The notes under the pieces were generated by a model. That model was given only the letters and a program-made list of their open reading frames with translations. It made no database searches and was not told where the DNA came from. Positions 37,085 through 48,800 of a stretch of 64,000 nucleotides of DNA are shown here, piece by piece. Source of the stretch: Phycisphaeraceae bacterium (GTDB lineage: Bacteria; Planctomycetota; Phycisphaerae; Phycisphaerales; SM1A02); contig JAHBWZ010000001.1 of NCBI GenBank assembly GCA_019636755.1, forward strand, positions 186,001 through 250,000, written 5' to 3'. The translations under genes and the position numbers were made by a program. The stretch's first letter is position 1. Each line of letters opens with the position of its first letter.

Positions 37085-40000
37085 ACGTGCCCGGCGACCA
37101 CCAGCGCGTGCAGCAGGTCTTCGGCGACGCCATCGAGCAGCCCGTCGCCGCGCGCGGGGCGTTCCTGGACCGCGCGTGCGCAGGTCCCGACGGGGCGGCC
37201 CTGCGCGCCGAGGTCGAATCGCTGCTCGCTGCCTACGACGACGCCGCGGACTACCTGGCGGAGCCGACGATCGACGGGCATCCGTCGCCCCTGCACGACC
37301 CGCCGGCGGATCACCCGTCGGCGCTTCGCGACGGGACCGGCGTCTCGCCTCACCCCGCGCCCGGCGGTTCCTCCCCGCGCGACCCGCTGATCGGCGCCAT
37401 GGTGGGCCCGTATCGTCTCGGCGCGGTGCTGGGCGAAGGCGGATTCGGCGTCGTGTACCTCGCCACGCAGCAGGCCCCGATCCGGCGAGAGGTCGCCCTC
37501 AAGATCATCCGTGCGGAGATGGACTCCCGGCAGGTCGTCGCGCGCTTTCAGCAGGAGCGACAGGCGCTGGCGGTCATGGATCATCCGGGCATCGCCCGCG
37601 TGCTTGACGCCGGCGAGACCGCCTCCGGGCGACCGTACTTCGTCATGGAACTCGTGCGCGGCGACTCGATCACCGCGTTCTGCGATCGCCATCGCCTCTC
37701 CATCACGCAGCGGCTGCACCTCTTCTGCGACGTCTGCGCCGCGGTGCAGCATGCGCACCAGAAGGGCGTCATCCACCGCGATCTCAAGTCATCCAACGTC
37801 CTGGTGTCGATGATCGACGGTCGCGCGGTGGCCAAAGTGATCGACTTCGGCATCGCGAAGGCGGTCGGCGGCACGGACGCCCCTGCTCCGGCCGGCGGCG
37901 ACGTGACGGCCGTGCGCACGATCGCCGGGCAGTTTCTGGGCACGCCGGAGTACATGAGCCCGGAGCAGGCCGGCGGCTCCGGGCTCGGCGAGCAGGACAT
38001 CGACACGCGCACCGACATCTATTCGCTGGGCGTCCTCCTCTACCAGGTCCTCACCGGCGCCCTGCCGTTCGATCCCGGCACGCTCCGCAGCCATGGCATG
38101 CTGGAGATCCGCCGGCGCATCCGCGAGGTGAATCCGCCCCGCCCCAGCACGCGCCTGCGGCAGATGTCCGACGCCGACTCCACCGCCGCCGCGCAGGCAC
38201 GCATGAACGATCGGCGCGACGACGGCAGGTCGGGGCGATCGCTCGTCCGGCGCCTCCGCGGGGACCTGGACTGGATCGTCATGAAGGCGATGGAGAAGGC
38301 GCGTGATCGCCGCTACCCGACCGCCAGTGAACTCGCCGCGGACGTGCGCCGGCACCTGGACGGAGAGCCGGTGCAGGCACGTCCGCCCAGCCGCGCGTAC
38401 CGGATGCGCCGGTTCATCGCACGGAACCGGGCGGCCGTGTCAGCGGCCGCGGCGATCGCGGCGTCCCTTGTCCTCGGCATCGTCGGAACGACGCTCGGCC
38501 TGCTCGAAGCGCGCGCCCAGCGTGACAGCGCGGTGGCCAGCGGCGCCGCCGCGGAGCGGCTGGCCTATTCGGCATCGATCGCGGCGGCGGACGCGTCGCT
38601 TCGGGCCGGCGATGCCCGTGCGGCGCTTCGCCACCTGGACGCGGCCCCCGAGCCACATCGCGGATGGGAGTGGCGACTCCTGCGACGCCACGCCGATCCC
38701 AGCGATCGCTCGATCGATACCGGGCATGGGCGCGTCCTGAGCGCCGCGCTGAGCCACGATGACTCGGTGCTGTTCACCATCGGCGCCGATCGGCACCTGC
38801 GCGCGTGGGACACCGACCGCCTGACGACGCTCGCCGGGTACGACATCGGGTTCGCGCCGATGGTGGTCATCCCCGCGCCCACCGGTCCGATGGTGCTCCT
38901 GATCGAGAACACCGACCAGGGCCGCCGCGTGGTCATGGACAACTGGCGGACGGGGGAGCGGCTCTGGGAGTGCGACGCGGATCCTCCCTCGCGCAGCGGC
39001 TTCTCGCCCGATGGGCGTCGGCTGGTGCTGACCGGCATCATCCCCGGCGGTGCCCACCTGGTGGACGCCGCCACCGGCGCAGTGATCCAGGTCCTCCCGG
39101 TCGCGCAGGAGAGGATCCACGCCTGCGGATTCCGCGCGGACGGGAATGCGATCCGCTGCATGCTCCCCGCGGCCGGCGAGCTGGTGGAGGTCGAACTCGC
39201 AGGCCACGCCGTCACCCGGTGGCCGATCGCGGCGGCCGCGCGCGAACCGCACCTGGATCCCGGCGACGGGCGCCTGGTCCTGCGCGATCCGGCCACCGGT
39301 GATCTCGCCCTGGTGGATCCGGATGCACGACGGGCCGTCACGACTCTCGCCGGCGGCGCCGCCGGCGACCGGATGTGCCGGGGTGTCTCCCCGGACGGGG
39401 AGCTGTTCGCGATCGTGACCGATGATCACACGGGCCTGGAGTTGTGGGACGCGGTCTCCGGGCAGCGCGTCGTCGCGACGCACACGTTCGGCCGGTACCC
39501 GGCTTCATTCAGCGCCAGTGTCCTCTTCACGCGCGACGGTACCCGGATGTACTCGGCGCATCACTCCGGTCTCCTGTACGAGTGGTCACTGCCCGCGCAG
39601 GACGTTCCATCGGTCATCCACCCTCCCGCCCGCACCATCTTCCTCGGCGTGGCCGTCAGTCCCGACGGCGCCCTGGCCGCATGCGGCTCGTGGGGCAACG
39701 TGCAGCTGTGGGATCTGGCCAGCGGCGGGCTGCGCTGGTTCGTCAACCACGGATCGCAGTACTTCCAGCATCTGGCGTTCAGCCCCGACGGTGAGCGCAT
39801 TGCCGCAGCGGAGTCGCGCGGCCGGCTGCTCGTGCTGTCGGCCGCGGACGGCTCCACGCTGCACGCCTGGGACGGCGCCGCCGACGGAAGCACCGCGGTG
39901 GCGTGGACACCGGACGGCGCCTCGGTGCTGCTGGCCGGTGCGGACGGGACCGTCACCTGGATCGACGCGCGCACCGGCGACATCGCGGAGCGTCTCCCCG

Positions 40001-41169
40001 TGCACGACGGACCGATCACCGCGATGGCGCTCTCGCGCAACGGCCGGCGCCTTCTCACCACGGCCGGCAGTCCGCGCCCGGCATGGGACCACATGCAGCC
40101 GATCTCGCGGCCGCCGGCGACCCCCGCCCGCGCGATGATCGATGTCGGAACGCGGCGCATCCTCATGCATGACCGGACGACCCGCGACCTGCTCGCCGCC
40201 GCGCTCGGACCCGGCGGGCCGGGCGGCCCGGCATGGGCGACCGGTGATGTCGCGGGCATGGTGGAGATCGTGCAGGGAGACACCCGCAGATCGGTCCGGA
40301 TCGGCGCCCGTCCCGTGTACGACCTGGCCTTCGACGACACCGGGACCCGCCTCTTCGCGCTCGCCGTCGACGGCCTCGTCAGTGTCATCGACGTCGCGAC
40401 CGCGACGCCGCTGCTCTCGATCCAGGCGGACACGACCGGGGGACTGGCGTTCATTCCGCAGGATGAGGTGCTGCTGATCTGCGCCCCCAGGGGCCTGCGC
40501 CGTCTCGAGGTACGCGATCCCGGCACCGCGACGCGCGAAGCCAGGTCCCGTGTGAATCGCGCCCGCGACATCGCGGATCCGCTTTTCGCCCGCGGCCTTC
40601 TCAGCGAGGAGGTGCATGATGCGATCAACCGGCGGGATGACCTGCCCGGGACGCTCCGACTGGACGCCGCGGCCTTCGCGCGGACCCATGGCGACTCCCT
40701 GGCGCGCCTGACCAGCGACGTCCTCTGGCACGCCCGACAGTGCGAGAACAGCCGCGCGAACTACCAGGAAGTCGCGCGCATCCTGGCCTTCCTGGAACGG
40801 AAGCAGCCCGAGCGCGTCGAGGCGTGGGCGTGGATCGGCGCCATGGTGCAGCTGCGCCTGGGAGACGCGGAGGAGGCGCACCGGCGCCTGCGGCCCGTCA
40901 TCGGCACCGATCCCGCGCGCTCCACCGCGCCCGGCCGGTTCCTCGTGCTCGCCACGATCGTTGCCCACGCGCGCGGCGACCTCGCCTTCGCCCGCGCCTG
41001 CTGGTCCGCGGTCGAGGCGATCACGCGGCGCGACGGCCGGCCGACCGACCAGACGCAGCGCATGCTCTACGAGGAGGCATGGCTCCTGATGGGCGTCCGC
41101 GGCATGGCCGACGACGCAGACGGGGACCCGGGCTCCGGCGCGGGCGACCCGACACTCGACACGCCCTGA
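37081..41169 (+). CDS. Membrane Ser/Thr protein kinase with C-terminal beta-propeller
   Basis: The protein has 1362 residues. A helical start of about 105 residues is followed by a complete kinase domain: YRLGAVLGEGGFGVVYLAT, VALKIIRAEM, VIHRDLKSSNVL (near 231), IDFGIAKA and GTPEYMSPEQAG, then DIYSLGVLLYQVLTG. One membrane helix at about 456-478 (IAASLVLGIVGTTLGLLEA) separates it from an external part with WD40-like blades (FSPDGRRLVLTG, WGNVQLWDLASG, FSPDGERIAAAES) and a TPR-like end. The propeller is probably the sensor. It is translationally coupled to the ECF sigma factor before it. Confidence 0.93.
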   Translation: MNVPGDHQRVQQVFGDAIEQPVAARGAFLDRACAGPDGAALRAEVESLLAAYDDAADYLAEPTIDGHPSPLHDPPADHPSALRDGTGVSPHPAPGGSSPRDPLIGAMVGPYRLGAVLGEGGFGVVYLATQQAPIRREVALKIIRAEMDSRQVVARFQQERQALAVMDHPGIARVLDAGETASGRPYFVMELVRGDSITAFCDRHRLSITQRLHLFCDVCAAVQHAHQKGVIHRDLKSSNVLVSMIDGRAVAKVIDFGIAKAVGGTDAPAPAGGDVTAVRTIAGQFLGTPEYMSPEQAGGSGLGEQDIDTRTDIYSLGVLLYQVLTGALPFDPGTLRSHGMLEIRRRIREVNPPRPSTRLRQMSDADSTAAAQARMNDRRDDGRSGRSLVRRLRGDLDWIVMKAMEKARDRRYPTASELAADVRRHLDGEPVQARPPSRAYRMRRFIARNRAAVSAAAAIAASLVLGIVGTTLGLLEARAQRDSAVASGAAAERLAYSASIAAADASLRAGDARAALRHLDAAPEPHRGWEWRLLRRHADPSDRSIDTGHGRVLSAALSHDDSVLFTIGADRHLRAWDTDRLTTLAGYDIGFAPMVVIPAPTGPMVLLIENTDQGRRVVMDNWRTGERLWECDADPPSRSGFSPDGRRLVLTGIIPGGAHLVDAATGAVIQVLPVAQERIHACGFRADGNAIRCMLPAAGELVEVELAGHAVTRWPIAAAAREPHLDPGDGRLVLRDPATGDLALVDPDARRAVTTLAGGAAGDRMCRGVSPDGELFAIVTDDHTGLELWDAVSGQRVVATHTFGRYPASFSASVLFTRDGTRMYSAHHSGLLYEWSLPAQDVPSVIHPPARTIFLGVAVSPDGALAACGSWGNVQLWDLASGGLRWFVNHGSQYFQHLAFSPDGERIAAAESRGRLLVLSAADGSTLHAWDGAADGSTAVAWTPDGASVLLAGADGTVTWIDARTGDIAERLPVHDGPITAMALSRNGRRLLTTAGSPRPAWDHMQPISRPPATPARAMIDVGTRRILMHDRTTRDLLAAALGPGGPGGPAWATGDVAGMVEIVQGDTRRSVRIGARPVYDLAFDDTGTRLFALAVDGLVSVIDVATATPLLSIQADTTGGLAFIPQDEVLLICAPRGLRRLEVRDPGTATREARSRVNRARDIADPLFARGLLSEEVHDAINRRDDLPGTLRLDAAAFARTHGDSLARLTSDVLWHARQCENSRANYQEVARILAFLERKQPERVEAWAWIGAMVQLRLGDAEEAHRRLRPVIGTDPARSTAPGRFLVLATIVAHARGDLAFARACWSAVEAITRRDGRPTDQTQRMLYEEAWLLMGVRGMADDADGDPGSGAGDPTLDTP

Positions 41170-41291
41170 CGGAACGCCGCTCGACCTCGACCCGGCTCTG
41201 CACGCGCGCGTTCGATACCATGCCGGCCCGACCCGCATCCGACGCGCACGATCGCCGTCCCGCAACATCCGATCCCCGCCGGAGACGCACC

Positions 41292-43112
41292 ATGCCCACA
41301 CCCGCGATACCTGGGAGGATCCGCATGCGTTCCGTGGCAGGGATGCTGCGGGCCGCGCTCACGGCGGCAACGCTGATCGTCGCGTGTCCGGCGACCGCGA
41401 CGTCGTCCGGGCCCGGGCGACTCGAGGTCGTACGAGGTGCGCCCGTGACTGCGGCGGCGGACCTGATCGTCCACAACGGCCGCATCGTCACCATGGACGA
41501 CGCGCGTCCTGAAGCACAGGCCCTCGCGGCGAAGGCCGGTCGCATCGTGGCGCTCGGCACGGATGCAGAGATCCTCGCCAACCATGCCGCGGATACGACG
41601 ACGATCGTCGACCTGCGCGGGCGACTGGCGATCCCGGGCTTCATCGAGGGACACGGTCACTTCGCCGGCCTGGGGGAATCGAAGATGAACCTGGACCTGG
41701 CGGGCGTGCCGTCGTGGGAGGCGGTGATCGCCATGGTGGCGGACGCCGTCCGCCGCGCGAAGCCGGGCGAGTGGATCGTCGGTCGCGGCTGGCACCAGGA
41801 GAAATGGACGTCGACACCGCCGGGCGCCGTGGAGGGATTCCCGATCCACGATGCGCTCAGCGCGGCGTCGCCGGACAACCCCGTCTGGCTGACGCACGCG
41901 TCCGGTCACGCAGGCTTCGCGAACGCCCGGGCCATGGCGGACTCCGGCATCAGCGCGGACACGCCCGATCCCGACGGCGGTGAGATCCTGCGTGACCGCA
42001 GCGGACTGCCCACCGGCCTCTTCCGGCAGAACGCGCAGCGCCTCATCCAGGTCCGGGACCCCGCCGGTGCGCTCTCGCCCCGCGCGCAATTCGAGCGGAT
42101 GGATCGCGCCATCGATCTGGCCGTGCAGGCGTGCCTGGAGCACGGGGTCACCACCTTCCAGGATGCCGGCTCGACCTTCCCGGTGATCGATCGTCTCGCG
42201 GAGCGCGCCCGGGCGGGCACGCTGGGCGTGCGTCTCTGGGTGATGATCAGGACGGACATCGAACTCATCGAGGAACACGCGGAGCGCTACCGGTCGATGC
42301 GCCGGATCGGCGACGACCGCCTGACCGTCGGCGGCATCAAGTTCGCCATCGACGGCGCGCTCGGCTCGCGCGGCGCGTGGCTGCTGGAGCCGTACAGCGA
42401 CAGCCCGGACCGCACCGGGTTCATCACCACGCCGATGGCGACGCTGGAGCGTGCGGCCGCGGTGGCGATGCGGACCGGACTCCAGCTCTGCATTCACGCG
42501 ATCGGCGACCGCGGCAACCGCGAGGCGCTCGATCTCTTCGAGCGGGCCTTCCGCCGCGCATCGCCGGACGCACGATCGGGCACCGGGCGGCGATGGCGCA
42601 TCGAGCATGCCCAGCACCTCGATCCCGATGACATTCCGCGATTCGCCCGGCTGGGTGTGGTCGCATCCATGCAGGCCGTCCACTGCACGTCCGACGGGCC
42701 GTGGGTCGCGTCGCGCCTCGGCACCGAGCGTGCGGGACGGGGTGCCTACATGTGGCGTGCGCTCCTGGACAGCGGCGCGGTGGTCAGCAACGGCAGCGAC
42801 GTCCCGGTCGAGTCGATCGACCCCATCGCCGGCCTGGCCGCCGCCGTCACGCGCCGACTGCCGGACGGCACGCAGTTCTTCCCGGCGCAGCGGATGACCC
42901 GGATGGAGGCCTTGCGCTCATACACGCGAAGTGCGGCGCATGCCGCGTTCGAGGAGGACATCAAGGGCACGCTCATGCCGGGCATGCTCGCCGACATCGC
43001 GGTCCTCTCCGAAGACTTCTTCGACGTCCCGGACGAGGCGATCGATCGCCTGCGCGTCGACCTCACGATCGTCGGCGGCCGCATCGCCTGGCAGCGGCCG
43101 CTCGACTCCTGA
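41292..43112 (+). CDS. Exported amidohydrolase (YtcJ-like, amidohydrolase 3 family)
   Basis: From ATG 41292 the protein has 606 residues; ATG 41325 would remove 11 of them. A signal peptide (AALTAATLIVACPATATSS) is followed by ADLIVHNGRIVTMDDARPEA, the usual metal-hydrolase start. The metal ligands are visible in IPGFIEGHGHFAGLG (HxH), LQLCIHAIGDRGN and SNGSDVPVESIDP. Other blocks are GGIKFAIDGALGSRGAWLLE and WRIEHAQHLDPDDI. The family hydrolyses C-N bonds in formamides and other amides; the substrate is not known. It lies 122 bp after the kinase. Confidence 0.85.
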   Translation: MPTPAIPGRIRMRSVAGMLRAALTAATLIVACPATATSSGPGRLEVVRGAPVTAAADLIVHNGRIVTMDDARPEAQALAAKAGRIVALGTDAEILANHAADTTTIVDLRGRLAIPGFIEGHGHFAGLGESKMNLDLAGVPSWEAVIAMVADAVRRAKPGEWIVGRGWHQEKWTSTPPGAVEGFPIHDALSAASPDNPVWLTHASGHAGFANARAMADSGISADTPDPDGGEILRDRSGLPTGLFRQNAQRLIQVRDPAGALSPRAQFERMDRAIDLAVQACLEHGVTTFQDAGSTFPVIDRLAERARAGTLGVRLWVMIRTDIELIEEHAERYRSMRRIGDDRLTVGGIKFAIDGALGSRGAWLLEPYSDSPDRTGFITTPMATLERAAAVAMRTGLQLCIHAIGDRGNREALDLFERAFRRASPDARSGTGRRWRIEHAQHLDPDDIPRFARLGVVASMQAVHCTSDGPWVASRLGTERAGRGAYMWRALLDSGAVVSNGSDVPVESIDPIAGLAAAVTRRLPDGTQFFPAQRMTRMEALRSYTRSAAHAAFEEDIKGTLMPGMLADIAVLSEDFFDVPDEAIDRLRVDLTIVGGRIAWQRPLDS

Positions 43113-43123
43113 CCCGGCCCCTG

Positions 43124-43129
43124 TACCCT
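43124..43129 (+). promoter_or_regulatory. -10-like TACCCT before the truncated kinase
   Basis: TACCCT (43124-43129) is followed by eight bases and the ATG at 43138. It fits the leaderless pattern seen elsewhere, though the gap is two bases longer. It lies 12 bp after the stop of the amidohydrolase gene. Confidence 0.3.
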
Positions 43130-43137
43130 GTGGCGCC

Positions 43138-45302
43138 ATGACCAGCGGCCCCGATCGCATCGCGCACTTCCGCATCATCCGGGAGATCGGCCGCGGCGGC
43201 ATGGGCGTCGTCTGGCTGGCACGCGACACCCGGCTCGACCGCGACGTCGCCATCAAGGCGCTGCCTGATCACTTCTCGCAGAATCCGGATCGGCTCGCCC
43301 GGTTCGAGCGGGAGGCACGCACGGCTGCGTGCTGTACGAACTTCTCACGTCGCAGCCGGCCTTCCGCGGCGAGTCGATCGCGGAGTCGATCGGGGCGACA
43401 CTGCATGCGGAGCCGCCGCTCTCGGCGCTCCCGGCGGCGACACCGCCACTGGTGCGGCTCGTCCTCCGTCAGTGCCTGGAGAAGAACCGTGCACGCCGGC
43501 TCAGGGACGCGGGCGATGCGCGCCTTGCGCTGGAGTCCGCCCTTGCTGATCCGACCGCCGGTGGTGTGCCTTCCGAGGCGGATGGCCACGCGTCGTCTCG
43601 TGCTCGCCGCGTGCGTATCCGCTCCGCGATCGCGCTCGCGGCCATCGGCCTGATCGCGACGGCCGTGCTGTTCGCCCTCTGGATGCGCCGTCCGGTGACC
43701 GGACACAGGACGCCCGTGATCGCATTCGACATCGCGGAGTCGCCCGGGCTCACGCTTGCATCATTCTCTGAGCAGTTTCCGCCGCTCGGCATCGATGCCG
43801 CAGGCGAGCGCATCGTCCTGGCATACCGTGCCGACGGGGTCACCCGGCTCTATCTCCGCCATCTCTCAGAGACAGGTCTGCGGCCGCTCGCTGGCACGGA
43901 AGGCGCCACCGCGCCGTTCTTCTCGCCCGACGGCCGCTGGATCGGGTTCTTCGCATCCGGTCGCCTCCAGAAGATTCCCGTCGGTGGCGGGCCGGCGCTC
44001 ACGATCTGCGAGACGGCGCACGGCTGCGCCACATGGATGGAGGACGGCACGATCGTGATTGCCGCGGGGCCTGCGGGCCTCTGGCGTGTGGACGCCAACG
44101 GTGGAACCGCCCGGCGCATCGTGGACGTCGAGCCCGACGGACCCGCGGAGGACGGGCGACGACGCGTGCTGGGGTTCAACCGCGTGGAGCGCGTCCCGGG
44201 CGCCCGCCGCGTGCTTGCGAGCATCTGGGACGGCGACACGCTGGAGCACTACGCGATCGTCTCCGTCTCCATGGATGACGGCTCGATCCGGCCCGTCCTC
44301 TCCAATGCCACGGACGGCAGGTTCATCGTGCCCTCCTGGCTGCTCTTCCAGCGGGATGACTCGCTGTTCGCGGCGCCGTTCGATCCGGACGGCGCGCGCG
44401 TCACCGGCGAGGCGGTGCGCGTGATCGAAGGGATGTCGATCTCGCGCTGGGCCGATGCGGCGTACCTCGCCACGTCTCCCGCCGGAACGATCGCCTTCGT
44501 GCCGGGCGGGCGCCCGGGTCCGGGGCGCCGCCTCCTGCGCGTCGCGCCCGACGGGACGGTCACCCCGCTCATGGACCAGCCGCAGCCGATCGTCGGCGGC
44601 GTCGTTGCCTCGCCGGACGGACGTTACGCGGCGCTGCTGCTGATGCGCCGGCGGCTCGAACTCTGGCTGTTCGATCTCGAACGACGCTCGCTCTCGGTCA
44701 TCAGCCGGGAGGGCGAGGCCTGGTCGCCGGTATGGACGCCGGACGGCACGGCGCTTCTCTTCCTTCGCAGGACGACGGGCCGTGCACCGGAGATCGTGCG
44801 CCAGTCGATCGTCGCAGACACGCCCGCGGAGGTCCTGCCGGTCGCCGCGACACCCATGACCTTTCCCGACGGGCTCAACACCGACGGCGAGTTCCTGATC
44901 TTCTCGCAGCATGCGCTCGACCAGACCGCGAACGCGGACATCCTCCGTGTCCGGCTGCAGCCCGGGGCGACCCCTGAACCGCTCATCGCGACGGCCGCGG
45001 ATGAATTCCATGGTCGTCTCTCGCCGGACGGTCGCACGCTCTTCTTCCTCGGCCCCGAGGGCGTTCTCTTCGCGGCGGCCATCGACGTCGATGCCGGATC
45101 GACCGGCGTGACCGCCCGCGCGGTCCGTGAGACGCGCGAGATCGCCACGACCGACACCTGGGGCGCCTTCGATGTCCTGCCGGACGGTTCATTCCTGCTC
45201 GTCCAGCCGGCGCCGTGGGAGCGGGAGCCGAGGGTCCTCCGCGTCATGGCGCACTGGGGCTCCGATCTTGCCCGCATGATTCCGGCGCACGCCGGTCGCT
45301 GA
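43138..45302 (+). pseudogene. Ser/Thr kinase gene with its catalytic core deleted; propeller part intact
   Basis: From ATG 43138 the first 62 or so codons give a good N-lobe: HFRIIREIGRGGMGVVWLAR, RDVAIKALPDHFSQ and FEREART. Near 43322 the reading moves by one frame straight into GCVLYELLTSQPAFRGESIA, a segment from helix F of the C-lobe, then LRQCLEKNRARRLRDAGDAR. The roughly 160 residues between, with HRDLK, DFG and the APE/SPEQ loop, are absent. The rest is intact: a membrane helix (IALAAIGLIATAVLFALWM) and a TolB-like propeller (FFSPDGRWIGFFASGRLQ, LSPDGRTLFFLGPEG). As it stands no active kinase can be made. An assembly collapse is possible. Confidence 0.85.
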
Positions 45303-45342
45303 GCGTGGTCGACGCGGGCTTCGATCGTGCGCTGAAGTTCCG

Positions 45343-45540
45343 GTGGTCACGCGATGTCATTCACGGCCTGCGGATGTTCTCGGGTCTCCTGGATCATGCT
45401 GGTCTTCCGTACGGCTGCGCGAACGCAGGGGGGGCTGAGGCCCCCCTGCCCTCGCGCGTCCAGAAAGCGCCGACGTGCACGGCGGAGCGCCCTGGTGCAT
45501 CGTGAAGATCACTGACTCGTCGCATGCAAGCGCGCGCTGT
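45343..45540 (-). repeat. Single diverged copy of the repeat that forms the 61-62 kb array
   Basis: Read on the minus strand this stretch parallels the array unit: head (GCGCTTTCTGGACGCGCG), GC hairpin and tail with GATCC at the place of GATCGAAG. The hairpin GCAGGGGGG-loop-CCCCCCTGC is at 45425-45449. The spacer of about 190 bp that separates two hairpins in each array unit is missing here, so only one hairpin remains. It sits between the convergent kinase relic and dnaE2. No gene was recognised in the rest of 45303-45804. Confidence 0.65.
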
Positions 45541-45804
45541 CCTGCCGATTCTTGCCATCCTTCCTTCAAGCACGCCCCGGCTGTGTCGGCCCGACCCGGG
45601 GGCAGGCCCCCCGGACGCCCGCGCCGGGATCAGCCCGCGCCGGATCGCACATGCACACTCGTCCAAGTACGAGAGTGCCCACGACCCGACCCGGGCCGGA
45701 CCGACACAGACGAGAAGCGCCTGGCGGCCGCAAGTCGCAGTCCGACACGGAGACACGGGCGTGCGAGACAGGAGTGACAACAGACCCGGCCTCACCGCCC
45801 CGTC

Positions 45805-48800
45805 TCAATGGAAGTCACGCGATCGGCTCCGGACGTGCGCCCATGCCCGGCCCAGGTCCTCCAGACGCCGGACGATCAGGTGCACCACGTCACCGTCCCG
45901 CTCCACGTGCCCTTCCGCCCGCAGCACCGTGGCCCGGCGTGCCGCCGCGCGGAAGCGCCGGTAGACCGCGGGCCGGATGAGCAGGTTGGCCGTTCCCGTC
46001 TCATCCTCCAGCGTCATGAACACGATGCCCTTCGCCGTGGACGGGCGCTGCCGGACCAGGACCATGCCCGCCACGCGCAGGAGCCGACCCGTCGGCGCCC
46101 GCTCGGGACTGCGCAGCAGGGCGGCCTCGCTCGTCGACCGTCGCTCCAGCATCGGTCTGAGGAAGGACATGGGGTGGGCCCGCAGGGTCAGCGCGATCGC
46201 GTCGTAGTCATGCACCACCTCCTCCCACGCCGTCGGGCGCGGAAGCGCGGCGCCATCGCCCGCCTGCGCGCACGACGATCGCCCCCCCGCCCCGCTCTCC
46301 GGCGCTGCAAAGAGGGGCAGCGGCTCGTCGCGCCATGACTGGACCATCCAGAGCGCCCGGCGCCGATCCAGCCCCAGTGATCGCAATGCATCGGCCGCGG
46401 CAAGCCGCCGCAGCGCCCCGACCGGCACACCGCTCGCGTGTCGAAGCGGCTCCAGCGCCGTGAACGGTCCGTGCCGCCGGACGGCGTCGACGATCCGCTC
46501 CGCATGCGCACGCTCCAGTCCGCGAACCAGCCGGAGGCCAAGACGAAGCGCCGGAAAGGTGGCAGACCCGTCGAAGGTGCGGGGTGTCGTCGGTGCCGGC
46601 GGAGCGTGGACCGGCTCGCACGCCCACGCGCTGGCGTTGACATCGATCGGGAGCACGCTGACGCCGTGCGACTGCGCATCGCGGATGATCTGCGCCGGCG
46701 CATAGAACCCCATGGGCTGACTGTTGATGAGCGCCGCCGCGAAGACGGCCGGATGGTGCCGCTTCAGCCACGCCGAGACGTACACCAGCAGCGCGAAACT
46801 GGCGGCGTGCGACTCCGGAAAGCCGTATTCACTGAAGCCCTCGATCTGGCGGAAGCACCGCTCGGCGAACCCGGCGCCCAGGCCGCGGTCGATCATGCCC
46901 TGCCGGAACTTCTCGCGGAAGCGCTCGATCGCGTTGCCCCGACGCTTCCACGCCGCCATCGCCCGCCGCAGCGCATCGGACTCGCCCGGCGTGAACCCGG
47001 CACCGACCACCGCCAGCGACATCGCCTGCTCCTGGAAGAGCGGCACGCCCAGCGTCCTGCCGAGCACGCGTTCGATCTCCGGCGACGGGAACATGACCGC
47101 CTCCTCGCCCCGCCGCCGGCGCAGGTACGGATGCACCATGTCGCCCTGGATCGGGCCCGGGCGGACGATCGCCACCTCGATCACCAGGTCATAGAAGGAC
47201 CGCGGACGGAGGCGCGGCAGCATGGACATCTGGGCGCGGCTTTCAATCTGGAAGACTCCCACGGTATCTGCCGCACAGATCATGTCGTACACCAGGGGAT
47301 CCTCCGGAGGCACGCCCGCCATGTCCAGCGGCGCCCCGTCTGCTGCGGGACGGAATCCCGGCGGCCCGGCATTGAGCGTGTCCAGTGAGCGCCGGATGCA
47401 CGAGAGCATGCCGAGCCCCAGCAGGTCCACCTTGAGCATGCCCATCGCCTCGAGGTCATCCTTGTCCCACTCGATGACCGTCCGGTCCGCCATCGCGGCG
47501 CGCTCGATGGGCACCAGTTCATCCAGCCGGCGCCGCGCGATGACGAAGCCGCCGACGTGCTGCGAAAGATGCCGTGGAAAGCCGATGATCTCCGCCACCA
47601 GCGATGCGAAGCACCGGCACGCCGGCGCCTCCGGGTCCAGTCCGAGTTCCCGGAAGCGGGCGGGATCCACCTCCCGGCTGCGCCACCAGTCCAGGTTCCG
47701 CGCGATCCGGTCCACGAGATCCCGCGAGAATCCGAGGACGCGACCCACCTCCCGCACCGCGCTGCGCTCGCGCCAGGTGATCACCTCCGCCGTCAGCGCC
47801 GCGCGATCCCGGCCGTAGGTCCGGTAGACGTACTGGATCACCTCCTCGCGCCGTTCATGTTCGAAGTCGATGTCGATGTCCGGCGGCTCATCGCGTTCCC
47901 GGCTGACGAACCGCTCGAAGAGCAGGTCGATGCGCTCCGGGTCGACCGCCGTGATGCCCAGGCAGAAGCAGACCGCCGAGTTCGCCGCGGCGCCGCGGCC
48001 CTGGCAGAGGATGCCGCGTGAGCGCGCGAACCGCACGATGTCATGCACGGTCAGGAAGTAGGGCGCATAGCCGAGTTCCCCGATGAGCGTGAGTTCATGC
48101 GCCAGCAGCGTCCGGGTGCGATCCGGGATGCCGGCCGGGAAGCGCCCGGCGGCTCCGGCCCACGTCAGCGCCGCAAGGTGGGCATCGGGCGTCACGCCGG
48201 GCGGGCACACCTCGTCCGGATACTCGTAGCGGATCGACGCCAGCGAGAAGCCCGCCGCCATCTCCGCCAGGTCCAGCGTCCGGTCGATCGCGCGGCGGCC
48301 CGCCGCACCGCGCGCGCCGAAGCACCGCTGCACATCCTCCGGATCGCGCAGGAACCGCTGCGCATTCGGAGACAGGCGGAAGCCCGCCTCGTCCAGCGTG
48401 CAGCCGCGGCGGATGCACGTCAGGACATCGAGCATCCGCCGCCGCGCTGGATGGTGATATCGCACGTCGCCCAGCGCAGCCGGCGGCACACCGACCGAGC
48501 AGGCGAACGCCACATGGCGCTGCCATCGCCCGTCATCACGGCCGTCGAACCGCGGCGACGAGCCGATCGAAAGCGCCGCCCCGCCCCCGCGGAGGCGTTC
48601 GACCGCGTCCGCGAGCCCGGCCCCCGGCGCATCGTCCGGCAGCAGCGTGATGAGCAGGCCTTCGCGATGCGCCGCAAGATCATCGACGGCGAGCCGGTAC
48701 GTCCCCTTGGCCGCGCGCTGCCTGCCGATGCTCAGCATCCGGCAGAGCCGCCCGTAGGACGGGAGATCGCTCGCATGCACCACCACCCGGATCGGATCAC

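Noticed and set aside
45303-45804. Short open frames between the kinase relic and dnaE2
   Set aside because: They coincide with the repeat copy and show no protein features.
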